Part shown: in pieces, positions 24,341 to 33,800 of the stretch | Numbering within the stretch: position 1 is the stretch's first letter | How the letters are laid out: every line of letters starts with the position of its first letter | Assembly: GCF_008727865.1 (NCBI RefSeq) | Contig: NZ_VTWU01000002.1 | Coordinates: 124,001 to 188,000 of the forward strand | Length of the DNA: 64,000 nucleotides | Source: Hymenobacter busanensis | GTDB taxonomy: Bacteria; Bacteroidota; Bacteroidia; Cytophagales; Hymenobacteraceae | Direction: 5' to 3' | Translations under genes and position numbers: made by a program | Notes under the pieces: generated by a model | Told to the model about the DNA's origin: nothing | The model's input: only the letters and a program-made list of their open reading frames with translations | The model's database searches: none

Positions 24341-25417
24341 TTACGCGGCGCGCCCCATCTGGCGCAGGAAGAGCACGTGGGAGAGGACGGCCTGGCGCAT
24401 GCGCGGGAATTCGTTGTAGGTCACGTTGAACTCGGCGCAGGCCTGCTTGATGATCTTGCTCAGGGCCGGGTAGTGCACGTGCGAAATCTTCGGGAACAAG
24501 TGGTGCTCCACCTGGAAGTTCAGCCCGCCGAGCAGCCACGTTACCACCTTGTTGTTGGTGGCGAAGTTGGCGGTGGTTTTCAGCTGGTGAATGGCCCATT
24601 CGTCTTCCAGCTTGTTGGTGGTTTCGTGCGGCACGGGAAAATCGGGGCCTTCCACGGTGTGCGCCAGCTGAAACACGAGGCTAAGCGAAAAACCGGCCAC
24701 GGCGGCAAAAATCAGAAACCCGATAAGCCAGGGCGTGAAGCCGACGATATAGATAGGCAAGGCCACGAACAGCGCCAAGTACAGCGCCTTGAACCCCCAG
24801 AACACGAACTGGTCACTGGTTTCCATCTTCTTGATGGGCACCGAGCCGATGCTGCCCTTGAAGTATTTCTGGTAGTCCATCATGATGACCCAGGCCAGGT
24901 AGAACAGGGCGTACAGAAACCAGAAATAGTAGTGCTGGTAGCGGTGCAGCGCGCGGCGCGGCTGCGTGGTGCTCAGGCGCAGCCAGGGCTGGGCGTCGAT
25001 GTCGTCGTCCACGCCGTCGATGTTGGTGTACATGTGGTGGATGAGGTTGTGCTTCATGTTCCACATGAACGAGTTGCCGCCGAATACATTCAGCGTGAAG
25101 GCGGCGGCCTGGTTCAACCATTTGTGCTCCGAGAACGAGCCGTGGGCGCCGTCGTGCATGATGTTGAAGCCGATGGCAGCCCCTACCCCACCCATCAGCA
25201 CGCACTCCAGCATGGCCCAGCCGGCCGAGGGCGTGAAAAACACGAGGTGGATGTAGAAGAACAGCAGTGCGCCGGTGAGCAACGCGGCTTTGGTGAACAG
25301 CGTGGCGTTGCCGGTGGTGGCTTTGCCGGTTTCGTCGAAATACTCGCCAATGCGGCGCTTCAGCTCAGCGTGGAACGACTGGTTGTGCCGGACAGCGGCA
25401 AACTTGGGTACAGACAT
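24341..25417 (-). CDS. Fatty acid desaturase (front-end type His boxes), paralogue 2
   Basis: 358 residues. Same architecture as its neighbour: HDGAHGSFSEHKW, HNLIHHMYTNIDGVDDD and QVEHHLFPKISHVHYP. The proteins differ throughout the first 290 residues (for example FWGFKALYLALFVALPIYIVGF against FWGFKVLNLALYIGL), but the C-terminal stretch from GGLNFQVEHH to the end is the same. At DNA level the last 175 bp differ at only a few positions. That pattern suggests recent gene conversion. It has its own -7 element (25443-25450) and terminator. Confidence 0.9.
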   Translation of the reverse strand: MSVPKFAAVRHNQSFHAELKRRIGEYFDETGKATTGNATLFTKAALLTGALLFFYIHLVFFTPSAGWAMLECVLMGGVGAAIGFNIMHDGAHGSFSEHKWLNQAAAFTLNVFGGNSFMWNMKHNLIHHMYTNIDGVDDDIDAQPWLRLSTTQPRRALHRYQHYYFWFLYALFYLAWVIMMDYQKYFKGSIGSVPIKKMETSDQFVFWGFKALYLALFVALPIYIVGFTPWLIGFLIFAAVAGFSLSLVFQLAHTVEGPDFPVPHETTNKLEDEWAIHQLKTTANFATNNKVVTWLLGGLNFQVEHHLFPKISHVHYPALSKIIKQACAEFNVTYNEFPRMRQAVLSHVLFLRQMGRAA

Positions 25418-25442
25418 GCAATCGGGGAAAACAAGCGGGGTG

Positions 25443-25450
25443 CAAAGGTA
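25443..25450 (-). promoter_or_regulatory. -7 promoter element for desaturase 2
   Basis: Reads TACCTTTG on the minus strand (plus CAAAGGTA), matching TAnnTTTG, 26 bases before the ATG at 25417. Confidence 0.5.
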
Positions 25451-25605
25451 GACCGCAGCCGCCGATTGATGCTATGGGTGCTCAACCAAGCCGGAGGCGG
25501 CATAATTCATCTACGCAGAAACCGGGCGACGCAGCGCACTATCGGTGCTCTAATCGACACCGCACCACCCCGAAACGTTCAGCTCAGGGGAAAAACAGCA
25601 CCGCA

Positions 25606-25650
25606 TTTATGTAAAATAAACTTGACTTTATGTCGCGTTTGCTTTACAAT
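25606..25650 (+). promoter_or_regulatory. Sigma70-like promoter with a direct repeat
   Basis: TTGACT (25622-25627), 17-bp spacer, TACAAT (25645-25650), in an A+T-rich patch 25 bases before the ATG at 25675. TTTATGT occurs at 25606-25612 and 25627-25633, 21 bp apart, about two helical turns. The repeat could be an operator for the XRE regulator encoded downstream. Confidence 0.4.
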
Positions 25651-25674
25651 TGCTTAACCCAATTCTGAACCCTC

Positions 25675-26148
25675 ATGAATACACGCTTTCTTTTTCCGCA
25701 CCGCTACAAGGCCACCGGCTGGGTGCTTTTTGCCGCTGGTGCGGTATTGGGCCTTGCCGCCTGGAATTTTGAGTGGCAACCGTCTTGGCTGACGTTTCAG
25801 ATACCCCCTTTTGTGCTGCCCCATCCCACGCTCGGCAAAGACGGCATGCCTACCCCGCACAATTTTCTGCCCGAGCTGAGTGCGGTGCTGTGCATCATCG
25901 GGGCCTTGCTGGCGGCCTGTTCCCGCGAGCGGTACGAGGACGAATTCATCATGCGCCTGCGCCTCGACTCGCTGCTGTGGGCCGTGTACATCAACTACGG
26001 CCTGCTCATTCTGGCCTTGCTGTTCACCTACGAGCTGGTGTTTCTGAATATGATGGTTTACAGCATGTTCACGCCGCTGGTGCTGTTTCTGCTGCGCTTT
26101 CACTACGTGCTCTACCGCACCACCCGCGCCGCCCGCTATGCTGAATAA
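25675..26148 (+). CDS. Four-helix inner-membrane protein, paired with an XRE regulator
   Basis: 157 residues. Membrane segments appear at about 12-30 (GWVLFAAGAVLGLAAW), 68-84 (LSAVLCIIGALLAAC), 102-118 (LLWAVYINYGLLILALLF) and 122-142. Between the second and third, RERYEDEFIMRLRLDSL is a conserved-looking charged segment. I do not recognise a numbered family with certainty. The 3' end overlaps the start of the XRE gene by 11 bases, a tight translational coupling. Pairs of a small membrane protein and a short XRE protein are common in Bacteroidota, but the role is unknown. Confidence 0.75.
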   Translation: MNTRFLFPHRYKATGWVLFAAGAVLGLAAWNFEWQPSWLTFQIPPFVLPHPTLGKDGMPTPHNFLPELSAVLCIIGALLAACSRERYEDEFIMRLRLDSLLWAVYINYGLLILALLFTYELVFLNMMVYSMFTPLVLFLLRFHYVLYRTTRAARYAE

Positions 26149-26338
26149 GCTGAAACTGGCCCGCGTGGCGTTGGGCCTCACGCAGGAAGACGTAGCCCGC
26201 CGCATTGGCGTAAGCCGGCAAACCGTCAACGCCATGGAATCGGCTAAATACGTGCCCTCCACGGTGCTGGCCCTGAAAGTGGCGCGGCTGCTGGGCAAGC
26301 CGGTGGAAGAGCTGTTTGTGCTGGAAGCCGACGACTGA
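26138..26338 (+). CDS. Short XRE-family transcriptional regulator
   Basis: 66 residues, almost entirely one Cro/C1-type helix-turn-helix: LKLARVALGLTQEDVARRIG then VSRQTVNAMESAKYVPS, and a last helix ALKVARLLGKPVEELF. It matches the compact YgzD-like XRE group. It overlaps the preceding membrane-protein gene, so the two should be made together. It may control its own operon through the TTTATGT direct repeat near 25.61 kb (inference). Confidence 0.88.
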   Translation: MLNKLKLARVALGLTQEDVARRIGVSRQTVNAMESAKYVPSTVLALKVARLLGKPVEELFVLEADD

Positions 26339-26377
26339 ACCGTCCAAAAGCGTCCGGCCTTCGGAATCGACGCCCAC

Positions 26378-26407
26378 AAAAAAACCGGGCAGCTGTTGCT
26401 GCGCCGG
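26378..26407 (-). terminator. Terminator of the HNH gene
   Basis: CCGGGCAGC (26385-26393), loop TGTT, GCTGC-G-CCGG (26398-26407, one bulge), with a seven-A run at 26378-26384 that reads as T on the minus strand. It abuts the stop codon. Confidence 0.75.
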
Positions 26408-26902
26408 TCAGTTGAGGTACGCGTGCCAGGTGTGGTCGATGGAGCCGGCCGAGAGCTTGAGGAAACTGGCCAACGTGGGTTTTTTGGGCTTTTGCCTGAC
26501 GGTGAGGCCAGCCTCCTCGGGGGTTCGGTGGCCCTTGGCGTGGTTGCAGCGGGCGCAGGCGGTCAGCAGGTTCACCCAACTCGAGTCGCCGCCGCGGGAG
26601 CGGGGCATCACGTGGTCGAGGGTCAGGTTTTTGGTCGAGCCGCAGTACTGGCACTCAAAATGGTCGCGCTTCATGATGTTGTGGCGGCTGAGGGCAATGC
26701 CTTTGTAGGGCACGCGCACGTAGCGCTGCAACTTGATGATGCTGGGCTTGGGGTAGGCGCGCGACACGGTACGCAGGAACGCACCTTCCTTGTTGGCCAC
26801 CAATTCGGCTTTGTCGAGGTACAGGAGCACAAACGCTTTCTGCACGCTGCACAGGGTAATGGCGGAGTAGTCGCCATTCAAAACGAGCACTTTCTGATCC
26901 AT
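26408..26902 (-). CDS. HNH endonuclease
   Basis: 164 residues from the ATG at 26902 (MDQKVLVLNGDYSAITLCSV). The HNH core is complete: FECQYCGSTKNLTLDHVMPRSRGGDSSWVNL, then TACARCNHAKGHRTPEEAGL, with two zinc-binding CxxC pairs and the Asp-His catalytic pair. This chromosomal type, with the N-terminal VLVLNGDY module, is widespread in Bacteroidota and cyanobacteria; its role is unknown, possibly repair. No methylase or toxin partner is adjacent. It converges with the XRE gene. Confidence 0.92.
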   Translation of the reverse strand: MDQKVLVLNGDYSAITLCSVQKAFVLLYLDKAELVANKEGAFLRTVSRAYPKPSIIKLQRYVRVPYKGIALSRHNIMKRDHFECQYCGSTKNLTLDHVMPRSRGGDSSWVNLLTACARCNHAKGHRTPEEAGLTVRQKPKKPTLASFLKLSAGSIDHTWHAYLN

Positions 26903-27099
26903 ACGAGCTTGAGGCGGAAGCATGCGGAACTAGCGGTAAGCTAGGGGTTTCCGGCTGCTTACGCAACTCCAATGCCCGGTGGTTGGTTCACGCCGATTGG
27001 GCGGGCGTGGCAACCAGACAACTCGTGGCGCTTGCTGTGGCGGCGCTGCCGCCGCCGAGGCGTTCGGCTGGCCCTGTTTGCAGCCCCGGCGGGAGGGGT

Positions 27100-27906
27100 T
27101 TATTCCGGCAGCAGGCGCTTGATGAGGCGCAGCTTGTGGGTGTATTTCTGCCGCTGGCGGTTGTAAATACCGTTGTGGTCGAGCGGGTCGATGCGCACCT
27201 CGCCGCTGGCGTGCAGAATCTGCTGGTCGTCGAGCAGCATGCCCACGTGCACGATGTTGCCCTCGGCGTTGTCGAAAAAGGCCAGGTCGCCGGGCTGGGT
27301 TTGGGCCACGAAGTGTACGGGGCGGCCGTGGTCGATTTGCTGGCGGGCGTCGCGCGGGAGCTGCTGGCCGATGAGCCCGTAGAGCTGCTGCATGAGGCCC
27401 GAGCAGTCGATGCCGAACAGGGTTTTGCCGCCCCAGAGGTAGGGCGCTTTCAGGAACAGCTGGCCCGCTTTCAGCAGCAGGGCCTGGCGCTTGTCGGTGG
27501 GGCCGTGCAGGCCGTGGCCGTTGAGCGGGTTGGTGGCGGCCCCGTTGTAGAAATACGTGTCGTTGTCGCCCAGGCGCAGGCTCATGCCGTCGAAAAACGG
27601 CAGGCGGGCGCCGAGGCTGACGGGAATGCGCACGTCGGCGTTGCTCACCATTTGCACCACGTCGAGGCTGCGCGGGTGGTCCTGGGCGCTCCAGGCGGCC
27701 AGGTACTCGGCCGACACGGGCTGGTGCTGCTTGAAATCGATCCAGCCCACGTACTGGTCGGCGGCGAGGCGCACCTGCAGCCAGTTGCCTTGCGCGAGCA
27801 GAATGCTGTAGCACTCCCCGAAAATCAGCTGGGTAACGATTTCGGCTCTATCGGTGGGTTCGGCGCGCACCGGCACGACGCTCAGGGCGCAAATTCCGTG
27901 TTCCAA
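27100..27906 (-). CDS. C40 family peptidase (SH3b plus NlpC/P60)
   Basis: 268 residues. The N-terminal part (about 1-140) has bacterial SH3-like segments (VVPVRAEPTDRAEIVTQLIFG, NWLQVRLAADQYVGWID). The C-terminal NlpC/P60 domain has the catalytic Cys in FGIDCSGLMQQLYG, His in GNIVHVGMLLDD and the third residue in ILHASGEVRIDP. Such enzymes cut gamma-D-Glu-diamino acid bonds in peptidoglycan peptides. No signal peptide is evident, so it may act on recycled muropeptides in the cytoplasm, as do related dipeptidyl-peptidase VI enzymes. Confidence 0.9.
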   Translation of the reverse strand: MEHGICALSVVPVRAEPTDRAEIVTQLIFGECYSILLAQGNWLQVRLAADQYVGWIDFKQHQPVSAEYLAAWSAQDHPRSLDVVQMVSNADVRIPVSLGARLPFFDGMSLRLGDNDTYFYNGAATNPLNGHGLHGPTDKRQALLLKAGQLFLKAPYLWGGKTLFGIDCSGLMQQLYGLIGQQLPRDARQQIDHGRPVHFVAQTQPGDLAFFDNAEGNIVHVGMLLDDQQILHASGEVRIDPLDHNGIYNRQRQKYTHKLRLIKRLLPE

Positions 27907-28033
27907 GGGGTAATTTGAAATAAATCAGGCAGCAAGGTACGCAAGGAAACCTGCAGGCAGGTGGCATTACGGGAAGGCACGGCATTCCGCGCCTCAAGCA
28001 GTGCCAATCGGTCCGGGCCGGTGGCGGAAACGC

Positions 28034-28079
28034 AACGAGCCTGACGAGCCGAATCCAGTTTCGGTTCATCAGGCTCATT
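28034..28079. repeat. 20-bp palindrome downstream of smpB
   Basis: Arms AACGAGCCTGACGAGCCGAA (28034-28053) and 28060-28079 pair except at three sites, all of which become G-U wobbles in RNA. It may serve as the smpB terminator, though a T tract is lacking. Confidence 0.65.
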
Positions 28080-28137
28080 CGGCTGGGGCTTGGCGAAGGA
28101 CCGGTTGCGCCGGCTCGCGCCTCGCAACGGCAGCGGG

Positions 28138-28608
28138 CTAGTACTGGGCGCGGTCCATTTCGCGCTTCTGGTCTTTGGCTTTCAGGTCTTCGCGCTTGTC
28201 GTAGAGCTTTTTGCCGCGGGCCAGCGCAATGTCGACCTTGGCAAAGCCCCGGTCGCTGATGAAAATATGGAGCGGAATGATGGTGAGGCCCTGCTCCTGG
28301 CTTTTGTCGTGGAGCTGGCGCATCTCCTTTTTGGTGAGCAGCAGCTGGCGCGGGCGGGTGGGCTCGTGGTTGTTGTAGGTACCCTGGGTGTACTGGGCAA
28401 TGGTGACGCCGTGCAGCCAGAGCGTGCCGTTCGAGCCAAAAGTGCAGTAGCCCTCGGTGATGTTGGCGTTGCCCACGCGCAGGCTCTTGATTTCGGTGCC
28501 CACGAGCACCATGCCGGCCGTGTACTTGGCCAGGAAGGAATATTCGTAGCCGGCGCGGCGGTTCTGGATGTGAATGGCGCGCGGGGCGGTGTCTTTGGCT
28601 TTGGCCAT
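28138..28608 (-). CDS. smpB: SsrA-binding protein SmpB
   Basis: 156 residues from the ATG at 28608 (MAKAKDTAPRAIHIQNRRAGYEY); the frame runs further up without homology. The OB-fold blocks AGMVLVGTEIKSLRVGNANI, LHGVTIAQYTQGTYNNHEPTRPR and RGFAKVDIALARGKKLYDKRE, followed by the basic tail, identify the tmRNA partner that brings SsrA RNA to stalled ribosomes. Length is normal. No ssrA gene was found in this window. Confidence 0.96.
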   Translation of the reverse strand: MAKAKDTAPRAIHIQNRRAGYEYSFLAKYTAGMVLVGTEIKSLRVGNANITEGYCTFGSNGTLWLHGVTIAQYTQGTYNNHEPTRPRQLLLTKKEMRQLHDKSQEQGLTIIPLHIFISDRGFAKVDIALARGKKLYDKREDLKAKDQKREMDRAQY

Positions 28609-28685
28609 GAGGAGAAAAGAGTCGCGGGGGAAGCAGCGGGCGGCAGGAGCAGCCGTTGCGTCACGAAAATAGAGCGGAAAACAGG

Positions 28686-29093
28686 TTAGGCAGACGCTTG
28701 CAGCGCGGCAAACCGGGCCGCCAGCTTGGCCTGGTCGACGATGCGTTGGCCGGTGCGGCCGGTAGCTACCAGCCGCGGGCCCACGCGGGCTTCTACGGTG
28801 CAGGTCAGTTCGCGGCCGTGCAGGGCGGCAAAGGTAGCAGTCAGCGTCAGGGTTTCGCCCGCAAAGGCGGGGGCGTGGTGCTGCACCTCCAGCATCGTGC
28901 CGATGCCCTCCTCCCCTGCCTCGCGCATCTGGAGCACGAACAGGCGGCCGGCCCACTCCATTTCGCGGGCCAGGGCGAAGGTGCTCAGAACCGGATGCAC
29001 CAAGCCACCGCCGGCGTCGAAAGCGGCGAAATCGGCTGGCACGACGGTGTAGCGGTGGGTTTGCTGGTCGCCTAGGTGAAAGGGGTTGGTCAT
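28686..29093 (-). CDS. Hotdog-fold thioesterase-like protein
   Basis: 135 residues, the size of a single hotdog domain. The helix-containing segment GGLVHPVLSTFALAREMEWAG is followed by strand-rich GTMLEVQHHAPAFAGETLTL and ELTCTVEARVGPRLVATGRT. This resembles the FlK-like/4HBT acyl-CoA thioesterase group, with a His near the hydrophobic helix. The substrate is unknown. Its start lies 5 bases from the left arm of the bracketed element at 29098-29652, which separates it from tsaD. Confidence 0.75.
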   Translation of the reverse strand: MTNPFHLGDQQTHRYTVVPADFAAFDAGGGLVHPVLSTFALAREMEWAGRLFVLQMREAGEEGIGTMLEVQHHAPAFAGETLTLTATFAALHGRELTCTVEARVGPRLVATGRTGQRIVDQAKLAARFAALQASA

Positions 29094-29097
29094 ATTA

Positions 29098-29652
29098 GAA
29101 CGTCATGCTGAGCTTGCCGAAGCATCTCTACTGCTTCGTTGCAGAGTCTAGTTATTTGCCTAGAACCAAACCTGAACGAGAAAAAACGCGGGCGCGCATG
29201 CCCAAAACCACATAAAAGCCCGCTTGATGGTTTCTTGGTTTCGCAGCAGCCACTGGAGAGGCGGGCGGTGCACATTCTCCTTGTTGTAATTCAGGTGGAA
29301 CCACACCTGCAAATCGACCATTAGCCGGGAGCCTCGACTCATGAGAGCTACCGTTACAAGAAGCCACGCTGTTTCACGGAGCTGCCCAGCAAGCAAGTTG
29401 GTCGTAGGAAGATACGGCCACAAAGCATCCGTCACTAAGAGCAAGCAAATGCCGCCAACTATCAAAAGCCATAAGGTCATTTCGGAGACTTTGGCTGGCA
29501 AAACCATTACGGCCCCGTAGTTCAGCACAATAGCAACGAGGCAAGAAAGTATGGAAACTACAATCACTGATTCTCTATTACAGCAGGACTTAATAAGCAG
29601 CTTGCCTAACGAAGCGGTAGAGATGCTTCGGCTGCGCTCAGCATGACGTTCT
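29098..29652. repeat. GTCATnCnGAGC-family element with passenger gene (copy 2)
   Basis: Left arm about 29098-29140 (AGAACGTCATGCTGAGC start) and right arm about 29608-29652 are inverted copies differing at few sites. They include matching AGAACG/CGTTCT outer ends and share GAAGCATCTCTA and GCTTCGTT. They enclose the minus-strand ORF 29160-29567. The same arms, closer in sequence still, occur at 53400-54020. Confidence 0.85.
29160..29567 (-). CDS. Passenger membrane protein inside an inverted-repeat element
   Basis: 135 residues from a GTG at 29567. Two membrane helices at the N-terminus (VVSILSCLVAIVLNYGAV and LWLLIVGGICLLLVTDAL), one near 65-78 (TAWLLVTVALMS) and one at the C-terminus (FMWFWACAPAFFLVQVW), separated by a polar NYNKENVHRPPLQW loop. 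I recognise no family. It is visibly richer in A+T than its neighbours. It sits alone within the bracketing inverted arms, between a thioesterase gene and tsaD. Confidence 0.55.
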   Translation of the reverse strand: MIVVSILSCLVAIVLNYGAVMVLPAKVSEMTLWLLIVGGICLLLVTDALWPYLPTTNLLAGQLRETAWLLVTVALMSRGSRLMVDLQVWFHLNYNKENVHRPPLQWLLRNQETIKRAFMWFWACAPAFFLVQVWF

Positions 29653-29660
29653 GATAAAGC

Positions 29661-30671
29661 CTACCCCAGCTTCAACCGTGGGTCGGGGCTGGCTAGCTGG
29701 GTGGCAAAATCCCCAGCTTCGTACTGGAAATGCGCGGTCATGGCAATCATGCCGGCGTTGTCGGTGCAATACTGGAAGGCCGGGATGAACACCTGCCAGC
29801 CCAGCTCGTCGGCCAGGCGCTGCAGCTCGGCGCGCAGACCGGAGTTGGCGGCCACGCCGCCGGCAATGGCAATGTTGGTGAGGCCGTACTCGGCGGCGGC
29901 GCGGCGCAGCTGGCGCATCAAGGTCTGAATGATGGTGTGCTGAATGCTGGCGCAGAGGTCGGCCAGGTTTTCTTCGATGAAGGCCGGGTTCTGCTGCGTT
30001 TGCTGGCGCAGGAAGTACATCACGGCGGTTTTCACGCCGCTGAAGGAGAAGTCGTAGCCGGGCATCTGGTTGACGGGGAACGGGAAGCGCAGCGGGTTGC
30101 CTTGCTGGGCCAGCTTGTCGAGGCGGGGGCCGCCGGGGTACGGCAGGCCCAGCAGCTTGGCGGTTTTGTCGAAGGCTTCGCCGGCGGCGTCGTCCTGGGT
30201 CTGGCCGATGATGTCCATCTCGAGCGGGCTGCGCACCACCACGAGCTGGGTGTGGCCGCCGCTCACGGTGAGGCACAGAAACGGAAACTGCGGCCGCGGC
30301 TCTTCAATGAAGTGCGCCAGAATGTGGGCCCGCATGTGGTTGACGCCGATGAGCGGTTTGTCGAGGGCCAGGGCGAAGCTTTTGGCGAACATGCCGCCCA
30401 CCAGCAACGAGCCGAGCAGGCCGGGGCCCTGGGTAAAGGCCACCGCGTCGAGGTCGTTTTTGCTGATGCCGGCTTTTTGCAGGGCCGCCTGCACCACCGG
30501 CAGCAGGTGTTGCTGGTGGGCGCGCGAGGCCAGCTCGGGCACCACGCCGCCGTATTGTTCGTGCACTTGCTGGCCGGCCACGATGTTGGCCAGAATCTTG
30601 CCCCCGGCCATGACGGCGGCGCCGGTGTCGTCGCACGACGACTCGATGGCCAGAATGATGGGGTGTTCCAT
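29661..30671 (-). CDS. tsaD: tRNA N6-adenosine threonylcarbamoyltransferase TsaD
   Basis: 336 residues from the ATG at 30671 (MEHPIILAIESSCDDTGAAV); the longer frame upstream is not homologous. Transfers threonylcarbamoyl to A37 of ANN-decoding tRNAs with TsaB and TsaE. Seen: the nucleotide-binding ESSCDDT, the metal-binding NHMRAHILAHF, LTVSGGHTQLVVV, AFDKTAKLLGLPYPGG and IAGGVAANSGLR. Complete and of normal length. It is divergent from tamB. Confidence 0.96.
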   Translation of the reverse strand: MEHPIILAIESSCDDTGAAVMAGGKILANIVAGQQVHEQYGGVVPELASRAHQQHLLPVVQAALQKAGISKNDLDAVAFTQGPGLLGSLLVGGMFAKSFALALDKPLIGVNHMRAHILAHFIEEPRPQFPFLCLTVSGGHTQLVVVRSPLEMDIIGQTQDDAAGEAFDKTAKLLGLPYPGGPRLDKLAQQGNPLRFPFPVNQMPGYDFSFSGVKTAVMYFLRQQTQQNPAFIEENLADLCASIQHTIIQTLMRQLRRAAAEYGLTNIAIAGGVAANSGLRAELQRLADELGWQVFIPAFQYCTDNAGMIAMTAHFQYEAGDFATQLASPDPRLKLG

Positions 30672-30837
30672 ACGCTCGTATAAGCTAGGCTGAGAGGCCG
30701 AAGTGCCGGCAATCAGCTTTTTTTGTAGAAATTCCGCCGATCGGGAATGCACAAGCATCCTCCGATTCGGCGTTTACGTCTTGCAGTCGGGCCGATTGCC
30801 GTCGGCTCCACCGCTTTTCTTCCCTCCCGACAACCGC

Positions 30838-33800
30838 GTGCAAGTTATAAAGGCCATTCTGAAGGTGCTGCTGGGGCTGCTGCTCCTGCTCGGCCTGTTG
30901 CTGGGCGCGGCAGTGCTGGCCCTGCGCATTCCGGCCGTGCAAACGAGCGTGGCGCGCAAAACGGCCGCCATTCTTTCCGACAAGCTCGGCCACCAGGTTA
31001 CCATCGGGCGCGTGGACGTGCGCCCTTTCACCCGCGTGGTGCTCGACCAGGTGCACGTGCTCGACCGGGCCGGCAACGAACTATTCCATATCGGCCGCAC
31101 CGATGCCACCATCAGCGTCTTCTCCATTTTCTCGCCCAACAAGCTTTACATCAGCAAGGCCACGCTCACCGAGCCGCGCTTTTCGCTGGTGACTTACGCC
31201 GGGCAGCCCGATTCCACCAACCTCGACCAGTTTCTGGGGGCGGTAAAAAAGCTGCTGGGCGCACCCGATACCACGAAAGCCAAGACACCCTTCGACTTCA
31301 AGATTGAGGCCGTGGACCTGCGCAACGCCCGCTTCGTGCTCAACCGCCAGAACCGGCCCAAGGAGCCGTACTACGGCAAGTCGATGGACTACGCGCACAT
31401 GGACATCGACAGCGTGTACGCCGACTTGTCGCAGATCTGGTTTCGCGGCGACACCATCCATGCCCGCATTGCAGGCATGCGCGCCGTGGATATTCCGTCG
31501 AAAACCCGCCTGAAAGAGCTGGCGGCCGACATGACCTTCGCCACCCATTTCTGGGAGTTCGACCAGCTGAACCTGCGCGTGGGCAACAGCCGCCTGCGCG
31601 ACTACGTGAAGTTTGAGTACGCGCACTTCCTGAACTTCGTCGACTTCAACGACTCGGTGAAGGTGACGGCGCGCCTCAAGCCCAGCCGCGTGTATTCCAG
31701 CGACATTGCGCTGTTTGCCCCGCAGCTCAACGGCTGGAACGAGCAGGTGCTGATTTCGGGCGAGGCCAAGGGCTACGTGCGCAACTTCACGGCCAAAAAC
31801 CTCGACCTGCGCTACAGCACCGGCGGCACCCACATCATCGGTAACATCACGGCCGAGGGCCTGCCCGAGTGGAAGGAAACCTTTGCCGAGCTGCGCCTGC
31901 GGCCCGGCACCGTGCTCAACCCCGTGGACCTGAAGCCCATGCTGCCCAAGGACGTGTACACGTACTTCGACCGCGTGGGCACGCTGAAGCTGAACGGGCA
32001 GTTTCTGGGCTTCTACAACGACTTTGTGGCCAACGGCGACTTTGAGACGCGCCTCGGCAACGTGACGTCCGACGTCAACCTCAAGTTCAAGAACGACGCG
32101 CGCTTCTCGTCCTACGAAGGCACCGTGCGCACCAGTAATTTCCAACTGGGCAAGCTGCTCGGCGACGAATCCATCATCCGCGACGTGGCCGTGAACGGGC
32201 GCGTGAAAGGCCAGGGCTTCACGCCCGAAGGCGCCCGAGCCCGCGTAACGGCCACCATCCCGCACATTTGGGTGAAGGGCTACCGCTACCAGAACATTCA
32301 GGTAACCGACGGGCAGCTCAGCCGACAGTCGTTCGACGGCAAGGTGCGCGTGCAGGACCCCAACCTGCAAGTGAGCGGCGAGGGCACCATCAGCTTCGGC
32401 CGCCAGCAGGCCTTCGATTTGATAGCCAACGTGCAGAAAGCCAACCTGCAGGCCCTCGGCATTATCAACCAGCCGCTCACCGTTTCGGCGCGGGCCGACG
32501 TGAAGTTTCAGGGCCTGACGCTGGACGCGCTGCTGGGCCGCATTCACCTGCGCGATGCCCGCCTGGCCCTGCGCGGCCGCACCGTGCACCTCGATACCCT
32601 CGATTTGCTGGCCACGCGCCGCAACGGAGAGCGGCTGCTGGCCATGCGCTCCGATGCCTTTAACCTGCGCGCCCAGGGCAACTTCGAGTTTACCCGCGTG
32701 ATTCGCGACGTGCAGCAGCTGGCCGACGAGTACCTGCTCAACTTCCAGGGCGACGCCGCGGCCACGGCCGCCTACTACCGCCGCAAGCGCCGCCTGCCCA
32801 CACCCGACTACAACATTGCCCTCAACCTGTACCTGAAGCGCCCGAACCCGCTCATTCACGTGTTCTTGCCGCAGCTCACCGTCAGCGACTCGACGCGCAT
32901 CGAGGGCTCGTTCCGCAACGGCAACACGTCCATTCTCAACTTGAGCGGCAGTGTGGCCAAGGTGCAGTACGACAGCATTCGGGTGGAAAAAGCCACGTTT
33001 GACCTGCTCACTTCCAAGCTGCCCTACGAGCCCACGGTGCTGGCGCAAACCAGCGTGACTTCGCAGCGGCAGCGGCTGCCGCTGCTGGGCGCCACCGAGC
33101 AATTTTACGTGGAAGGCGTGTGGGACCAGGACAAAATCAACTTCTCGTCGTCGTTGGCCCAAACGGGAACCACCAACCGCGCTCAGATCAACGGGGCGCT
33201 GGATTTCCTGCCCGGCGCGGTGCAAATCGTGTTCCGCCAGTCGGGCGTGAACCTGCTGGGCCGTGAATGGACCATTGCCCAGGACAACGCCATTACCATC
33301 CGGGGTGGCGGCCGTGAGGTAGACGTGCAGAACTTCACCCTCTCCAACGGCGGGCAGCGCGTGAGTGCCGTGGGGCAAGTATCGGAAGACCCGTCGCGCA
33401 CGCTCCACCTGGAAGTGAAAGACCTGGAGCTGGCCACCCTCAGCAGCCTCACCCGCCAGAACATGACCGGGCGCGTGAATGCCGTGGGCGACGTGCGCGG
33501 CGTGTTTGGCAAGCTCGTGGCTTCGGCCCGCCTGAACGTGGACTCGCTCTACTTCGACAAGGTGCTGATTGGCAACGTGGCGGGCGTGTCGGACTGGGAC
33601 AACCAGGCCAGCCGCCTGGGCGTGAACCTGAACGTGGTGCGCGACGGGCGCAACGTGCTGAGCGTGGCCGGCACCATTGCGCCCGGCGCCGCGCAGGAAC
33701 AGCTCAACCTCACCGGCGTGCTCAACGATGCGCCCATTAAGCTGGCCGAGCCGTTTCTGGCCGGTGTGCTCAAGGACCTCGGTGGCACCGGGCGCGGCAC

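Noticed and set aside
24305-25657. Plus-strand frame across the second desaturase
   Set aside because: Shadow; three histidine boxes on the minus strand identify the gene.
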